Positions 22,920 to 35,300 of a stretch of DNA of 64,000 nt are shown one piece after another. The notes beneath the pieces are model-generated. The model was not told where the DNA came from. It was given only the letters and a program-made list of their open reading frames with translations, and did not search any database. The stretch comes from Nothopassalora personata. Its lineage: Eukaryota; Ascomycota; Dothideomycetes; Mycosphaerellales; Mycosphaerellaceae. The position numbers and the translations under genes were made by a program. Numbering within the stretch: the stretch's first letter is position 1; every line of letters begins with the position of its first letter. The stretch covers positions 682,001-746,000 of the forward strand of contig CM066298.1 of NCBI GenBank assembly GCA_033816765.1. The letters run 5' to 3'.

Positions 22920-24190
22920 TACGGGTCTCGTGCGTGTCGTTATCGTAGTATAGGTAGGTATAAAGTTATAGTTACCGGGTTAACTAGCTCGAGGGTTTAA
23001 GAAGCGTACCCTCTCCCTCCTTTTCCTTCTTTTTCCTTACACTACGTTCTCGTAGCGCACTACACCCGCACTACTAGCGATCTACTAGCTCCTCGCTAGC
23101 GACTACCTAGCGACCCGCTAGTACTACTATAGCTTTAGAGGAAGCTATCTAAGACTAGCTCCGCTAGGAGGCCCTTATAGGGGGCCTATTAGCACTACTA
23201 ATACTATCACTAGTACTACTAGCATAGATGTCTAGCGCACTCGGCGCACTAGACACGCTAGCGAAGCGTAAGTTTAGCGTACTAGGGCCGTAGACCCCTA
23301 AGTCCTTACTAGCTAGGCGCCTAGGTACCGACATTAAGATGTATATACGCTATCTACTATACTTCGTAGCTAGTAAGTATTCGCTACGCTCTTCGCTTAC
23401 GATGCGCTTACTAATAGTATAGTAGACGAGTAGGATACGTGTAATAGTGTTACTACCGGCGAGTTACTTAAGAAGTGTAGGCGCTATAGAGACATTAGGC
23501 ACCCCTACGTTAGTAACACTAGCGTCGCTATCGCGTAGCTAGTAGCTCGCCTACGCGCCGCTCGCGCCTAGCGCGATAAGCTTATCTAGGGGCTTAGTAA
23601 CCCTATTACTAAGTAAGAGTAGGATACTCTAGACTAGTAGCACGAGCTCTATACCTAGCTAGGCGAGTAGATCCTAGAGGTAAGTGCTACGCCTCGCTAG
23701 CGCTCCCTACGCTCGCCGTGTACGGCGTACTATCGCTCCCTATATAAATCGGCTAACCTCCTCCTAGGCTAAGAGGCAGTTCTCTACCTATAAGAATAAG
23801 CGTATAGGGGACACCCGCGTACGCTCCGCCGGCGCCTCTACTACTACTACCCCCTCCTCCGCCGCCGCTACTACGTCCGTAGTTCTATAGTAAGAGTAGA
23901 ATAGGGCCCTTAATAGGCTCTTCGAGCTCGGCCGTGCTATAAGTACTATACGTGTCGTATACGTGTCCTATACTAACCGTAGTTATAGTTCCTATAGGCT
24001 AGAAACATCGATACTACCGCGGCCGATAGGGCCTTCTTACTACTAGCCCTACGGGGCGAGTATAATAAGGAGGATAATAAGGAGGGTAATAACGAGTAAT
24101 CGCGCGCTCCGCGTATATTAGCCGCCTACTACGCGCCTATATTCTATCTACGTAGCGCCGTAGTGCGCCTATAAAAGTTTGTTTTTAAAA
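22920..24190. other. A2 region between chromodomain and 3' LTR, open on both strands
   Basis: About 1.27 kb downstream of pol. The plus strand (antisense to pol) is open from an ATG at about 23228 (SSALGALDTLAKRK...) with interruptions only by TAG/TAA. The minus strand is nearly as open in one frame, because CTAG-type stops occur on both strands. Pyrimidine-rich runs flank it on the plus strand (about 23005-23035 and 24205-24240). A1 has the same region at about 44.6-45.85 kb. I cannot tell which strand codes, if either. Confidence 0.4.
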
Positions 24191-24399
24191 TGAATACTCT
24201 TCTCTCTACTCTTCTCTCTCCTTACCTCCCTCTCTAATGTTGTTACTATCGGGGGTGTTTACTCGACTAAGTAAGCGAGCCTTTTAGTCCGATAGAAGAC
24301 ACTATGTGTTAGTATCTTCTATACTAGTTGTAGCTAAGTTTACTATCGGGGTAGAGGTCCTTATATCTAGCTACCGGAGGGTTAAGGCCTAAATGCATA

Positions 24400-27300
24400 A
24401 CCTATACCCTTGTTTTAGCGCCTTATACTACCTTCGTAGGTACCTCCTATTTGACTACTATACGCGTAGCCTTTACGGATCCTTCCGCCGGCTTATACCG
24501 TCTTCGCTAACGCCTTATATTCGGCTACTATACGTGTAGTATTCGCAAGTCCTTATACTAGCTCCTAGCTATCGTACTCTTCTAGCTAGCCCTTCTATCG
24601 TACTAGGTACTACACCTTACCCTTATGCTTACGCTTTCCTAGCACTACCTCTACTTTATATTCCCCGTCCTTATTAGCGAGGGCTATAGTGCCTCTATCC
24701 TTCTCGCTACCCGCGTACGGCTCGAGGAGGGATATATAGAATACATTATAAATTCTTAAGTCGGCTAGTAGTACTAGGTAGTACGCCTACGAACCGATAG
24801 CGTCGATAATGCGGTACGGTCTAATAAACTTCGGACCTATCTTCTTCTTCGGTAATGCTAACCTTAGGTTCTTCGTAGATAATAAGACTATGTCGCCTAC
24901 GCGATAGCTCTTAGCCTTATAAGTCTTATTATAGTAGCGAGTCTAATCGGCTACTACGATTTCCTAATGCTTTGTAAGCGTAGCGCGCATCTCTCGCATG
25001 CGGTTAACTAAGTCTACCGCTACTAGTACCTTCCCTTCCCGGATCTCGCCTCGAGATCCTATAGGTATTAGGGTAATCTTAGGTCTCTAACTATACGCTA
25101 TCTCGAATAGGCTTATACGTAGCGTAGGGTGGACGCTATTGTTACATACGAATTTAGTAACAGCTAGCTACTTAGCCTACTCTATCTAGTTCTCGCTATA
25201 GTAATAACGGAGGTACTGTTCTAAGGTTTAGTTCGCCCTCTTAGTCTAGCCGTTAGTCTAAGGGTAGAAAGCTATAGATAGCTTACGCTTCACCTACGCC
25301 ACGAAGTAGAAGTTACTCTAGAACTTGCTCGTAAATACTAACCCGCGGTTACTTACTATACCCGCTAGGATACTATAATACCGTACGACTTCGTCTCGTA
25401 AGATCCTCGTAAGCTCCGCCGCTATATATGTCTTAGTCGTAGGAATGTATAAGTTCATTTTAGAGTAGCGGTCGACGATTACTAGGATCGCATTATAAAC
25501 GCATTCTCCTCGCTTACTTAGCGGTAGGTCCGTAATGAAATCTATAGTGATTTCCTACTATGGACCGTCTAGCCTAGGTAGTAGCTATAGCTCGCCGTAG
25601 GGTCGATAGCGCCTCGCCTTTAAGGTCTAACAAGCCCTATAGTTTCTTATATACTCCCTTACATCCTTACTAAGTGATTCCTACTAGTAATGACGTCGTA
25701 GTAGCTCTTTAGTCTTTGCCTTACTAAAGTGCCCTACTAGTAGGTCGTTATAATGTATGTAGAGTAGCTATGCTCTTACTACATAGTCTTCGGGTAGTAC
25801 AATCGCGTTCCCGCGATAGACTAGCCCGTCTTTTATATACTAGTCCTTAGCGTCCCCTTCGCTAGGCGCCTACGATAAGTATACGACGTACCTATCGTCT
25901 CTCCCCTACACGATTTTTATTAGTAGTACGAGTAGTCTAACTAGGCCGCCCTACATTATTATAGCGCACACTCTTACTAGTAGCGATCGGGTCCCCTACG
26001 GCTCGTAGGCTCCTACTACTATTATCGTCGCCTTATCCTACATCTTCTCGTAGGTAGCGGTTACGCGCCTTACTATAGGCTCGTCCTCTCTTAATAGGGA
26101 TTCCTTCTAGAAAGATAGCTTACTTTATAGCGTAGGAAGTAAGTTCGACGTCTACTACGCTACGCGTACGTAGTTACTACGTCGCGATAGCGCATCGGCT
26201 AGGTTACTCTTCCCCGACCTATGCTCTACTACGAAGTCGAAAGATTGTAGAAACGTCGCCTATCGAGCTTACCTCCCGTTTAGCTACTTCACTACTATAA
26301 AACCCTATAGGTTCGTATAGTCGACTAGTACCTAAACCGTATACGATACGCCTTCGAGGTACGGTCGCTAATACTTAAATGCCTCTACTACTACTAGTAG
26401 CTCTTAGTTATAGGTCTTATAATTGCACTCGGTAGGTATTATCTTACGAGAATAGAAGGTAATTAGATACTACTTAGTCCTAAACAGCTAAGAGACAATA
26501 CCTACAATCGCAAAACCTAAGGCATCCGTTTTAACCCTCGTACGTAACGAAGGATCGAAGTGCCTTAGGATAGGTGCTCCGAGGAACCTAGCTTTTAGCC
26601 GTTAGAACGCTTGCTCCTCGTAAGCGGACTACGTAAGAGGCCCTTACTTCTTACCATTCTTACATCCCTTAAGTAGGTCTATTAATAGCTTCGCGATCCT
26701 CGAGTACCCTTCGATAAAGCGCCTATAGAAGTTATAGAATCCTAGGAAGGATTGAACCTTATAAAAACTCGTAGGCGTAGGCTATTCCTCGATTGCGGCT
26801 ACCCTACTCCTATCTATCGATACGCCTACGACACTTACGATAAATCCTAGGAACTCGGCATTCTCTTAGAAGAAGCTACACTTCTTTAGGTTCGTAAATA
26901 GGGCGAACTTTCGTAGCCTCTCTAGTACCGCGCGTACGGCTCGTACGTGCTCCTTACGCGTTACGCTATAGATAAGGATGTTATCTAGGTAGACTACGTA
27001 GATGTTATCTACTAGCCTAGTAAGGGCCTTATTAATGTACCCCTAAAAGGTAGCTAGTACGTTAGTTAACCTAAAAGGCATAACTAAGTACTCGTAGTAA
27101 CCGTATCGCGTACGAAACGTAGTCTTCCACTCGTCTCCTCGCTTAATAGGAATACGGTAGTAGGTATCCTATAGGTCGATTATAGTAAAGAGCCTAGCGC
27201 CCTATAGCCTATCTAAGGTCTTACTAATTAGGGGCAGTAGGTACCGGTTCTTTACTATAATCTCATTTAGGCCTCTATAATCTACATAGAGCCTAAGAGT

Positions 27301-29250
27301 ACTACTCTTCTTTAGCACGAATAGGATAGGCGTACCCGCCTCGCTTACGGATCGCCTAATCCACCCCTTCTCTATTACTTACGTAAGGTACTCCTTTAAG
27401 GCCTCTAGCTTAGTTAAGGACTAGTAGTATAGCGGCTTAAAAGGGGGTTTCTTCCCTTTAACGAGATCAATCGTATACTTAACCCCGTCGGGCATCTTGC
27501 GCTTCGCCTACTTATTAGGTACGTATATATCTCGGAAGTCTATAAATTCTTTAGGCCACGAGGGGCCCTCTCCTTCGGGTACTACTATAGCAATAGCCCG
27601 AACACTTATCGTATAAACCTACTTTAAGCTCTCGAGATCCTTAAGGAACTCGCGTGCGTTACGCTACTAAATCGTAGGCGTCTCTATACCGTAGTACTAC
27701 TAGTTATCCTTATCGGCCTTTACTATCCAATTACGATGCCGCTAGGGTCTACCTAAAATGACTAACGGCCTACCTATAGGCGCTACATAGTAGATAGTGT
27801 CGCTTACGCGCTCTACTCCTACATCGTTAGCTAGTCGTACGCGAACCGTATAGGCGCCGTAGTAATGCCCTTAGTTATACGCGTACGACTCTAGATTTAG
27901 AAGCTTTATACTACTAATAGGCTATATCTAGTATCGGAGTATATTCTCGTACGATACTAAGCTTAAATCTACACCGTTATCTAGAAGAAACGTAGCCTCG
28001 CGAAAGCCCTTACGCGTCTCGACGGCGCCTCGTAAGTAACGCGCTAGACTCGCATCGACTTACCTTAAGGGGTCTATATAGAAACTCGGACTTAGGAGCG
28101 ACCCTTACCTAGTCCTCTACCTTTTCCCTATTCGCCCTTCTTAGTTAAAGCCTCGACAGTTTCTAACCTACGAACCGCTTACGCGTTGCGGTCTTTCTAT
28201 AGGTGTCTACTCCGGTACTCCGTCTTATAGTAACCCTTCCTACCGTAGCCGTAGCACTCTACTTTCGACTTCTAGCTAGTTAAAGACGAGCTACCGGCGT
28301 CTCGCTACTAACTCGCACCCGAGGCGCCCGGTACTTAACTCCACTTCTATTACTTTAGGCGATCGGCCCGCTTATGTACGCCCTTAGCTTTATGCTTACG
28401 ACGTATATACTACCCGCGGTCGTGCCCTCCGCTACTACCTCGGCGCTCGGTGCTTTCGATACGCGAGGCTAGGACTACTAGGTCTTCTCTAGTCGTAGGG
28501 ATATTATAGTAGCTAACGATAGCGGACCGTAAGCGAGGCGTAAGCTTCGCTAGTAGGTGCCGTATACGTTACGCTTCCGAGTAGTTACCTAACTAGTCCT
28601 CTATAACATCTAGCTTAGTCGCGAACTACCGCGCTATCTAGTTATCCTTCTATTTCGTAACCTCATACTCTAACATAACGTTAAGTACGCGATTTATAGG
28701 ATCGCCGTATACGTCTCGGTAGAACTCCTTAAAGTCCTAGTATATATACCCTATAAGGTTAACGGCGCTATAGTTAGCATACTATCGCTCGCTTACCTCT
28801 CCGCTAAGGTACATAACCCTATATAGGACCTTTAATTCGTCTATCGCGTACATAGTGCCTAGGAGGGCGAAGATAAGTAAGAGCTCCCGAAGGAATACCC
28901 TTGCCTTCCTTATCGAATCCCCTCTAAAAGGCGTCGGCTCTTTTAGGCGCGGTCGCGTCGTATACGCTACGGCCGCGCCTCGTACTATAATATTATCGTT
29001 AGTAGTTATAGAGACAGAGGTAGGGGTTATAGTAGGGAGGTGATCTTCTCTCCTCCCTCCTATACGCTCTAGAGGCGGTACGCTTATAGCGCGTAAGATC
29101 TCTAGCCGCTCGATCTCCCGCTATATCTCTTGCTCTTTAATCTTAGCCCGTAAGGCCTCTCTTCTCGTAACTAAGGCTACACGACGCGCCTACTACTATA
29201 CTCTAGGGCTTAGGGGCGGCGTAGGCGACTCGCCGTTGTATGCGTCGCGA
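24400..29250 (-). pseudogene. Element A2 gag-pol remnant
   Basis: Minus-strand gag-pol with RIP-type stops. Gag ends in a CCHC zinc knuckle near 28.2 kb (ECYGYGRKGYYKTEY here, with Cys and His changed to Tyr by G-to-A). Reverse transcriptase: [12 protein letters not shown] near 27.1 kb and YLDNIL near 26.98 kb, where the second catalytic Asp reads Asn. RNase H lies near 26.4 kb and integrase about 25.7-25.0 kb. The integrase tail (GPKFIRPYRI-like) is near 24.83 kb, and a chromodomain (YLVR-KGYLEEYDS-ELV) near 24.6 kb. It would copy the element through RNA and integrate it. The chromodomain class is known to target histone marks. Confidence 0.85.
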
Positions 29251-29298
29251 TCGGGCTTTATAGCGTATATAGATTATAACGAAGGGAAGCTTTAGAAC

Positions 29299-29496
29299 TG
29301 TTAGGGCCGTAAGACTATAAGGGGATGTCGCAATGTATAGTACGCCTACGACCTACTAGTCGTAGATAAACTAAAGCTTACTTTCTTCTATAGACGCTGT
29401 ACGCGTCTCCTAGTGTACGTATACGCGTTACGTACGGCATGCTAAGCCGGGCATAGCCGCATTACATGTAAGGGTTAGCTATGGGCTGCCCTTACA
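29299..29496 (-). repeat. 5' LTR of element A2
   Basis: 198 bp, TG...CA ends, adjoining TSD CTTGT (29497-29501); least mutated of the three A-family LTRs in the window. Confidence 0.92.
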
Positions 29497-29501
29497 CTTG
29501 T

Positions 29502-30547
29502 CGCTACTCGGCTTTCCTCTACCTAGGTTATAATTATGTCTAACCGGCCTATAGCGTAGCGTAGGTAGTCCTTTATATAATATAGGCGTCCTAGTACGTT
29601 CTCCTCGTTTATCTAGGAGATCTAAATTTCTAGCTCGGTTAGAAGATTATCCCTCTAGTTATAGATGTCCTCTATAACCTCGCGGGAGAGTCCTTCTTAT
29701 TCTCCCTAGAGCTGTAGTATTAGAATGTTTTATTAGGTTATTTTAAATCGTTACGGTTAATCTAAGGTATAGCTATGTATCGTGGTTCTAAACGTCCTAG
29801 TTTTATTCTCGAGTTTATCGAGTTATATCGTAACGTATATATACCGTAAGGCGAGTCCCCCGTAGGTTACCTAGAGGGAGTCCTCTAGTGCTATGCTTCT
29901 CGTTACTAGTAGTAACTCGCTAACCCCTTCGGTTGCCTTCTAGAGTTAGTCTCGTACTAACGAGAGGCGTTCCTAAGGGTTATTTACGAGTATCTCGTTT
30001 ATCTCGATGTTTAAGAGGTTCTGTTCTAGTTTCTCTAGGATCCCCTATTTTGCTTATTCGACTATCGTTACTTCGTTGTCTTCGGTAGTCGTTTCGGGAC
30101 GTTAGATAGTGTTTATTATGCCGAATGTTTCTTCTTGTAGATCGAGCCTCTCTATTAGGGTATCTACTTAGTCCTCTAGCTAGTTTACTACTTCTTAGAT
30201 TTCGTTATATACCTCCGTACGTATAGGTGTAGTGTCTATAAGGTCTTCGAGGGCAAGTAACGTATCGTTAAGCTATTCTTAGAGTTGGACCGTAGGTTCG
30301 GTCGCCGTAATAGCCTCGATTATATCCTTTAATCGTTATCGTACCGTCTCGATCCTCTTATTCCTAGATACCTATTAGCTTTCTAAGGCGTCCCTTATCT
30401 AGATTACATTAAACTAGCATGTCTTTCTAAACTGTCGTAGTTGGTTTATATAACTATAGTATCCTCCTCGTCCTTAAGAGAGGTCTAGGAGGGGTATATC
30501 GCTTTTATCGACCCTCTCCTCTACTCCTCGAGTATAGTCGGTACTAC
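29502..30547 (-). pseudogene. Element B gag fragment with coiled-coil-like segment
   Basis: Minus-strand segment of B between its two insertions. The right end (about 30.55-30.45 kb) aligns with gag of D and E (YRLYSRSR-type sequence and GGYYS motif). The rest reads as a helical, Glu/Leu-rich protein (for example ILEKLEQNLLNIEINEIL near 30.0 kb), interrupted by TAG/TAA only. D and E lack most of this roughly 1 kb, so it is specific to B. Confidence 0.6.
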
Positions 30548-30569
30548 CTAGTAATGTCTACTAACTACC

Positions 30570-31331
30570 GTCGTCCTATAGAGAGCGCCTTCACGCGGCG
30601 GACGACGTAAGTATCTTCGTTACGACGAAGAGAAACTAAGACTCTCTCTCTCGAAAAAATACAAGCCTACTCGACTCGAAACAAGAAAAGACAGGTCGGA
30701 CGAACCGAACGAACGAGATACGCTCAAAATCTACAAACAAGAACTCCGGAACTGCGAGAAGGGAAAGCGACGTACATAGCGTACACGTCGCTCGAACAAC
30801 GAAGGCGCTGTCTACCTGTCGTCCCGGCAAACCACGTAAACTGCCGGCTGGAACCAAGAGAGGCGTTTAGGGGCGCAAACCACGTATACTGCACGGCTGG
30901 AACCAAGAGAGGCCGAGGGGGGGACGACAGCGAGGCCACTGCGACCGAGGAGCTACACTCGAGACCGGAGAACGCGACTGGATTGAAACAGAGGCAACGG
31001 GTGTTTCTTGGGATTTTGCTCGGTGCGTACGGGTACGGCCGGCTTGGCTTTTTAAAACAAGAACGAGACACGGGCGCAAAACTTGTCTCGCCCGGGGCAA
31101 GGCGACAAACCGCAATTCTCGACAAGACACGACTACCGGGTACGCGCGTACTACGCCGCAATATATTCGATTTACGGTTCGAATAGCGAGCGTTGCTCGC
31201 ATCTTTTAAGGAGTTTTTACGTCCGGGGTACGACGGGGCTTTTCTCCTTCTCTCAAATTTTGGTCTCGTTCTCGAGACCCGTGTTGCATAGTCTTTGACT
31301 CAAATAGCACGTTAATGGAATAATCAATCAA
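30570..31331 (+). mobile_element. Unmutated 762-bp insertion with 13-bp TSD, likely non-LTR/SINE type
   Basis: It interrupts the left LTR of C. The 13-bp sequence TCTACTAACTACC is directly repeated on both sides (30557-30569 and 31332-31344), while the intact right LTR has one copy. The right end is AT-rich and repetitive (AATAATCAATCAA). A long variable-length TSD plus a simple-repeat tail fits target-primed insertion of a LINE fragment or SINE. CA and TG steps are normal, unlike all surrounding DNA. No protein is recognised; a minus-strand frame (31161-30724) and a plus-strand frame (30983-31186) are open but featureless. A GGTTCGAAT at about 31175 resembles a Pol III B box only loosely. 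Confidence 0.7.
30827..30922 (+). repeat. Two 48-bp tandem repeats in the unmutated insertion
   Basis: Units begin GCAAACCACGTA at 30827 and 30875 and both contain GGCTGGAACCAAGAGAGGC, with small differences between them. Confidence 0.85.
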
Positions 31332-31344
31332 TCTACTAACTACC

Positions 31345-31698
31345 CTATGTAGGCCTGTCTAAGTTGTAGTAGTGTAGAGCGGCGCTTATATAAGTAGAGG
31401 TATTTACCGGTCCCGGGACCGTAAAATTAGGTCACGTAACGAGTAGCGTAGTAGCTAGATAAAATAAGAGGATTAGCGGACCTAAACCCCTATACCCTCT
31501 ACTCGAGAGGTATGAATTGAATTGTTGCCTTAATGCTACGCTTACAATGCTTAGCTACGCAGTATATATCTTTAATAGCTATACTAGGTCCTACTAGCTT
31601 GCCTAAATGTCTAATTAAACCTAAATGAAATTAGGGCAAGTTGGACCTAAGGGACCCCCTCTAAACCTAAGGTTAACATAATCTATTAGTCGTTAATA
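31345..31698 (-). repeat. Main part of the 3' LTR of element C
   Basis: Together with 30553-30569 it makes a 371-bp LTR matching 42793-43163; the gap is the 762-bp insertion plus its duplicated target. Confidence 0.88.
31403..31425. repeat. Near-palindrome in left LTR of C
   Basis: Centred on CCGGTCCCGGGACCG; lacks one G compared with the perfect 24-bp copies at 35658 and 39497. Confidence 0.85.
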
Positions 31699-32190
31699 TA
31701 TCCTCACCTATTACGAACCTGTCCTTAGGTTCCAAAGCAGTAAGCCCGGGCAACATAGGTAGTGCAGTTAGTCGCTATAAGCTAAGGTAGTCTTATAGTA
31801 GCACAGTAGCTCACCCTACTATTTAGCTTAACATATAAGATGTTAAGCAATCCTAGGGCCTACTAGCGACAGTTTATAAAGGTCGAAAGGATTTCTTTAA
31901 TAGAGACCGTAATAGTAACCTCGATAATCCGCGACTCGCGCCCGTCGTACTACGTTATCGCATACTACGAAACTAGCGAGGGAATGGATAGCTATGTTAG
32001 TATTAATCGAGCGGGCTAGATAGTCGAATAACGTAAACGCTATTTATAAGACAAGTGAGCGTTAGTACTAGTAACCTAATAAATCTAAAGACGAGTCTAC
32101 CGCGTAACTAGAAAGTAAGTTAAGGGAAGATAAGTAACCATAAGAAACAAGTAAGATCTAAGGGCTAGGAGCACCTATACCCAAAGCATT

Positions 32191-32238
32191 AGAACTAGAA
32201 TTAGAACTAGAATTAGAACTAGAATTAGAACTAGAATC
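32191..32238 (+). repeat. Four 12-bp tandem repeats in ORF3 region of C
   Basis: AGAACTAGAATT three times then AGAACTAGAATC, in phase with codons; on the minus strand this reads as an Ile-Leu-Val-Leu repeat at the C-terminal side of ORF3. Confidence 0.9.
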
Positions 32239-32309
32239 CTATAGGCTATAGCTGTAGCCGGGAATCAACTAGAAACTAGGAGCCTATAAACCCGTACTAA
32301 CTACTTAGT

Positions 32310-35300
32310 TCCACTCATTCTTACATAACTCCTTTGTCTAGACCTACTCGTTGTCGTAGCTAATACTAGTCTTACTAGACGCGTCCCTAAGTAGCTAGCT
32401 AGTAAAGTTCCTATAGTAGTTACGGAAGAAGCTCTTATTACGCCCTTCGCTTATGAAGTACATCTACTCGAGAGTAGTAACTAAGCTAAGCTACTTGTCT
32501 ATTAATTTCATAGCTCGGACGCGCTAATTATGCATCTTCTTATAGAAGAGCTCCGAGTCTAGGCGGACCGTAGCATTAAGCCACCTTCTAGTATTAAGGA
32601 TAACTTCGTTATCGTTCTAAGACTTTAAACCCGCTAGGGCATCGGATAGAGGGCTAATGCTACTAAGGTGTACGGCCGTAGGAAAAGGATAGCCGGGTAC
32701 TAGGCGTCGATACTTAAACCCTATAGCGCTCTCACTTAGCGTCTTAAAGTCACGATAGAGGTCTATCACCTAGTGCATGCTCTAGCTTCTCTAGAGTTTA
32801 AGATAGTTATCGTCGCGGATCTCGATAAAGTAAGGATTAATCTAACGTAGCGTTCTCTTATATACGGCCTACCTTATTAGAACGCCTATAGTAGTTACCC
32901 GCATTTGCCTAGCGCTTAGGTCCTCTCTAAACCAGCTAATGCTATTCTTACTTAGGTAATTCTAGACCCTAACCGAGAAGAAACGCTTAAATCGGCCGTC
33001 TTCTATGTAGTCGTTAATCTAGTACTACTAGATGAACTCTCTAGCATTCCCTTTCTTATAAAAACCGTGTAAAAACTCCGGCCCACTAGTACCCTCTAAG
33101 TTAAGAGAGTATAGCATGTTAAGCCGGTTACTAGTCTAGTAGTTTTCAATTTCGAGGTTTAAGTCGACCCTAGCATACTGCACTATAGTGTTCGCGTTAC
33201 CCCCCTAATGAGCCCTATTAAAGCTAAAAATCGTAGGCCTAGGGAAGGAGATAAACCAAGTACAGTGTTAAGGGTGTAGCGCCACTTATAAGAGCTATAG
33301 CCCGGGATCTTATCGCATAATCTATTAGCTTAGAGAATACTACATGTTCTAGTAGACGCCGCCGTTACTAACCTTATTCAATCCTCGTAGGTGCTATCGG
33401 TACACGTCGAATTCTCGACTTATCATTTCTCTAACTGTTTTAACCCGCGGTACTAGTTTAGCGTTATTATACTAGTATAGTATGTTGCTATTAATGTAGG
33501 TACCGGTACTATTAAGATCGGCTTAGTTAGCTTTATTAATGCCGAATTTGTCGAGGATCTAGTTATAGTTAGTATACGTAACGATGCTACTCGTAGTGCC
33601 GACTTTGCCTCGAATACGGAGGTAGCTAAGCGGGTTAACAGTCTTCTAACTACGCTTATTAGGGCGAAACCACGACCTATTCTTCACCTTAATAGCTAAA
33701 AAACTCTTACCTTTAAAGAGCTAGTCTTAGACCTTAAGCGCGCGCTTACATAGGGTATTAGCGGTAATACCGGGATTCGTAATAAAGTAGAGGGCCTTAT
33801 AGTAGAAATCTCGAACATACTAATCGCACATTATAGCGCTAACCTTACCATCCCTCTTAAGAACGTCCGAGACAGCATATTCGAGCATCTTAAGGCCCGC
33901 TATCCGGTACTTAGGTAGCTAGTTAATGCTATCTATATTAATCGAGTTTCTAAACTTAATGCTAGAGTACCGCTTATTGTAGGTATAGTTAGCGCGCTTA
34001 ATCCGGAGGGCCTCGTCTTCTTATAGGATCTAATCCTTAAAGACTAATATATCCCTAATTATAGCCGAAGGTAACATAGTAAGTATCGGATTACTATTCT
34101 TAGTTAGGGCCGGAGTAGATCGTAGGGTACTAACCGGTATACCTAGCGGACTGCCTTCGCGTATAGGTACGCCGTCTAGCGTTCGGTTAGGCGAGGATCG
34201 AGTAGGCGTAGTTATGCCCTCACCTATGCTCTCGCCTATACGGAGCTACTTAAGTCGACTCGACTTACGACCGCCTCTCGATAGGACTATAGACTAGGTA
34301 GAGGCTAGTAGAGTTAGCGTAGTACTCTTTACACGTCCTTTACCTTTACTACCCGGTAGCTAACGTAGCTAAGGCTATTGCTAGCTAGATAGTATAGGTT
34401 AATCTATGCTGTCCTCTAGGGACGCGGACTTCTTAGTAATAGTACCCTCCATAAAGTATAGAAGGCTATCCTTATAGACGGCTAGGCGGCGTCTTCTAAT
34501 AATCTCCCTACTCTTAGCCGACTACGGATTAATGCTACGTGCTTTAGCCTCCCTGTCGCACCGGGTAAGATTACTAGGTTCTAGAATTCGCTTACGATCT
34601 ATACCCTTACGGCCGATCCTTATACGCTAGATTAATACCCTCTAAATTCTACTAACAGCCCTACTATAGTCTAGGTACTTGTTAATAAAGGCTATAAGCT
34701 AGCGGCGCCCGCTGTTAGTACTATAAAGCTCGGAGATAACGCGTCGATTAAGAATCTTATTGTCTATCTACTATAGCTAGTAGCGAGTAAGCGTAGCTCG
34801 AAGAGTCTTCTCTCGGTTACGAATCTCTAAACCGGTCTTACGAATCTTACCGACGATAGGAAATAAGACATCGAGCTTCTTATTACTAAGGAATTCATCC
34901 TAGTAGCTCTTACCTATACCGCCCTTAACTTCCTCGAAAAACAGGTTAACCTAGACGGAGTAGTCTTCGAACACCTTCTCGAAGCCCTTATAGAAGTCCT
35001 TTAATACCTTAACCCGCTTCTAAGGACTAAGCTCTCGGAACATAACATTAGCGGCGGACTTTGGCGTGTTCGTGTTAGTAAGGACATGCTTAACGTTGTC
35101 CGGTAGGCGAAGGGACTCGAACAAGGTCTAAGGTAGGCGAGTAAGCCTAGTAATAGTACTAGTAAGCGCTATGCTCGAGCTAGCCGGGCGTAACGATAGA
35201 CTAGCTGAAGCTATAATAACTAGGATTCGCTATTAGTAAGATCGTAAGAGCTAGCTATCTCGTAGTGCTACTCTAGAGTATTAGTAAGCTTTAAAAGCTT
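32310..35300 (-). pseudogene. Element C third ORF, unknown protein
   Basis: A minus-strand frame of nearly 1000 codons lies between pol and the 3' LTR of C, interrupted almost only by TAG/TAA. It reads as a folded-protein-like sequence: LPDNVKHVLTNTNTPKSAAN near the start, then VLKDFYKGFEKVFEDYS, a basic segment (SGRRQLIAFINKYLDYSRA), and a long second half with many aromatic residues (NLEGTSGPEFLHGFYKKGNA, FKRFFSVRV, YFIEIRDDNY). No catalytic motif, zinc site or membrane helix is recognised. It is not a second polymerase or integrase as far as I can tell. A captured host gene or an accessory protein are both possible. Confidence 0.55.

Larger units (their letters stand above)
22616..29496 (-). 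mobile_element. Ty3/gypsy LTR retrotransposon A2, nested in B
   Basis: 6881 bp with two 198-bp LTRs and a 5-bp target duplication, CTTAT (22611-22615) against CTTGT (29497-29501), which differ by one RIP-type transition. The LTRs begin TGTTAGGG and end TTACA/TTATA. On the minus strand the 5' LTR (29496-29299) is followed by gag, then pol with RT, RNase H, integrase and chromodomain, a variable 3' region, a polypurine tract (GAAGGGGAGGCAGT) and the 3' LTR. A2 retains many more CA/TG steps than its relative A1, so it is younger or less exposed to RIP. Confidence 0.92.

Noticed and set aside
28855..29043. Plus-strand frame of 62 codons in element A2
   Set aside because: Opposite the gag remnant, short, no conservation noted in A1.
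31160..31190. tRNA-derived SINE promoter in the 762-bp insertion (GGTTCGAAT)
   Set aside because: Only a partial B box and no A box at proper distance; not enough for a SINE call on that basis.
32191..32238. CRISPR-like repeat array
   Set aside because: Contiguous 12-bp tandem copies with no spacers, in a fungal genome.
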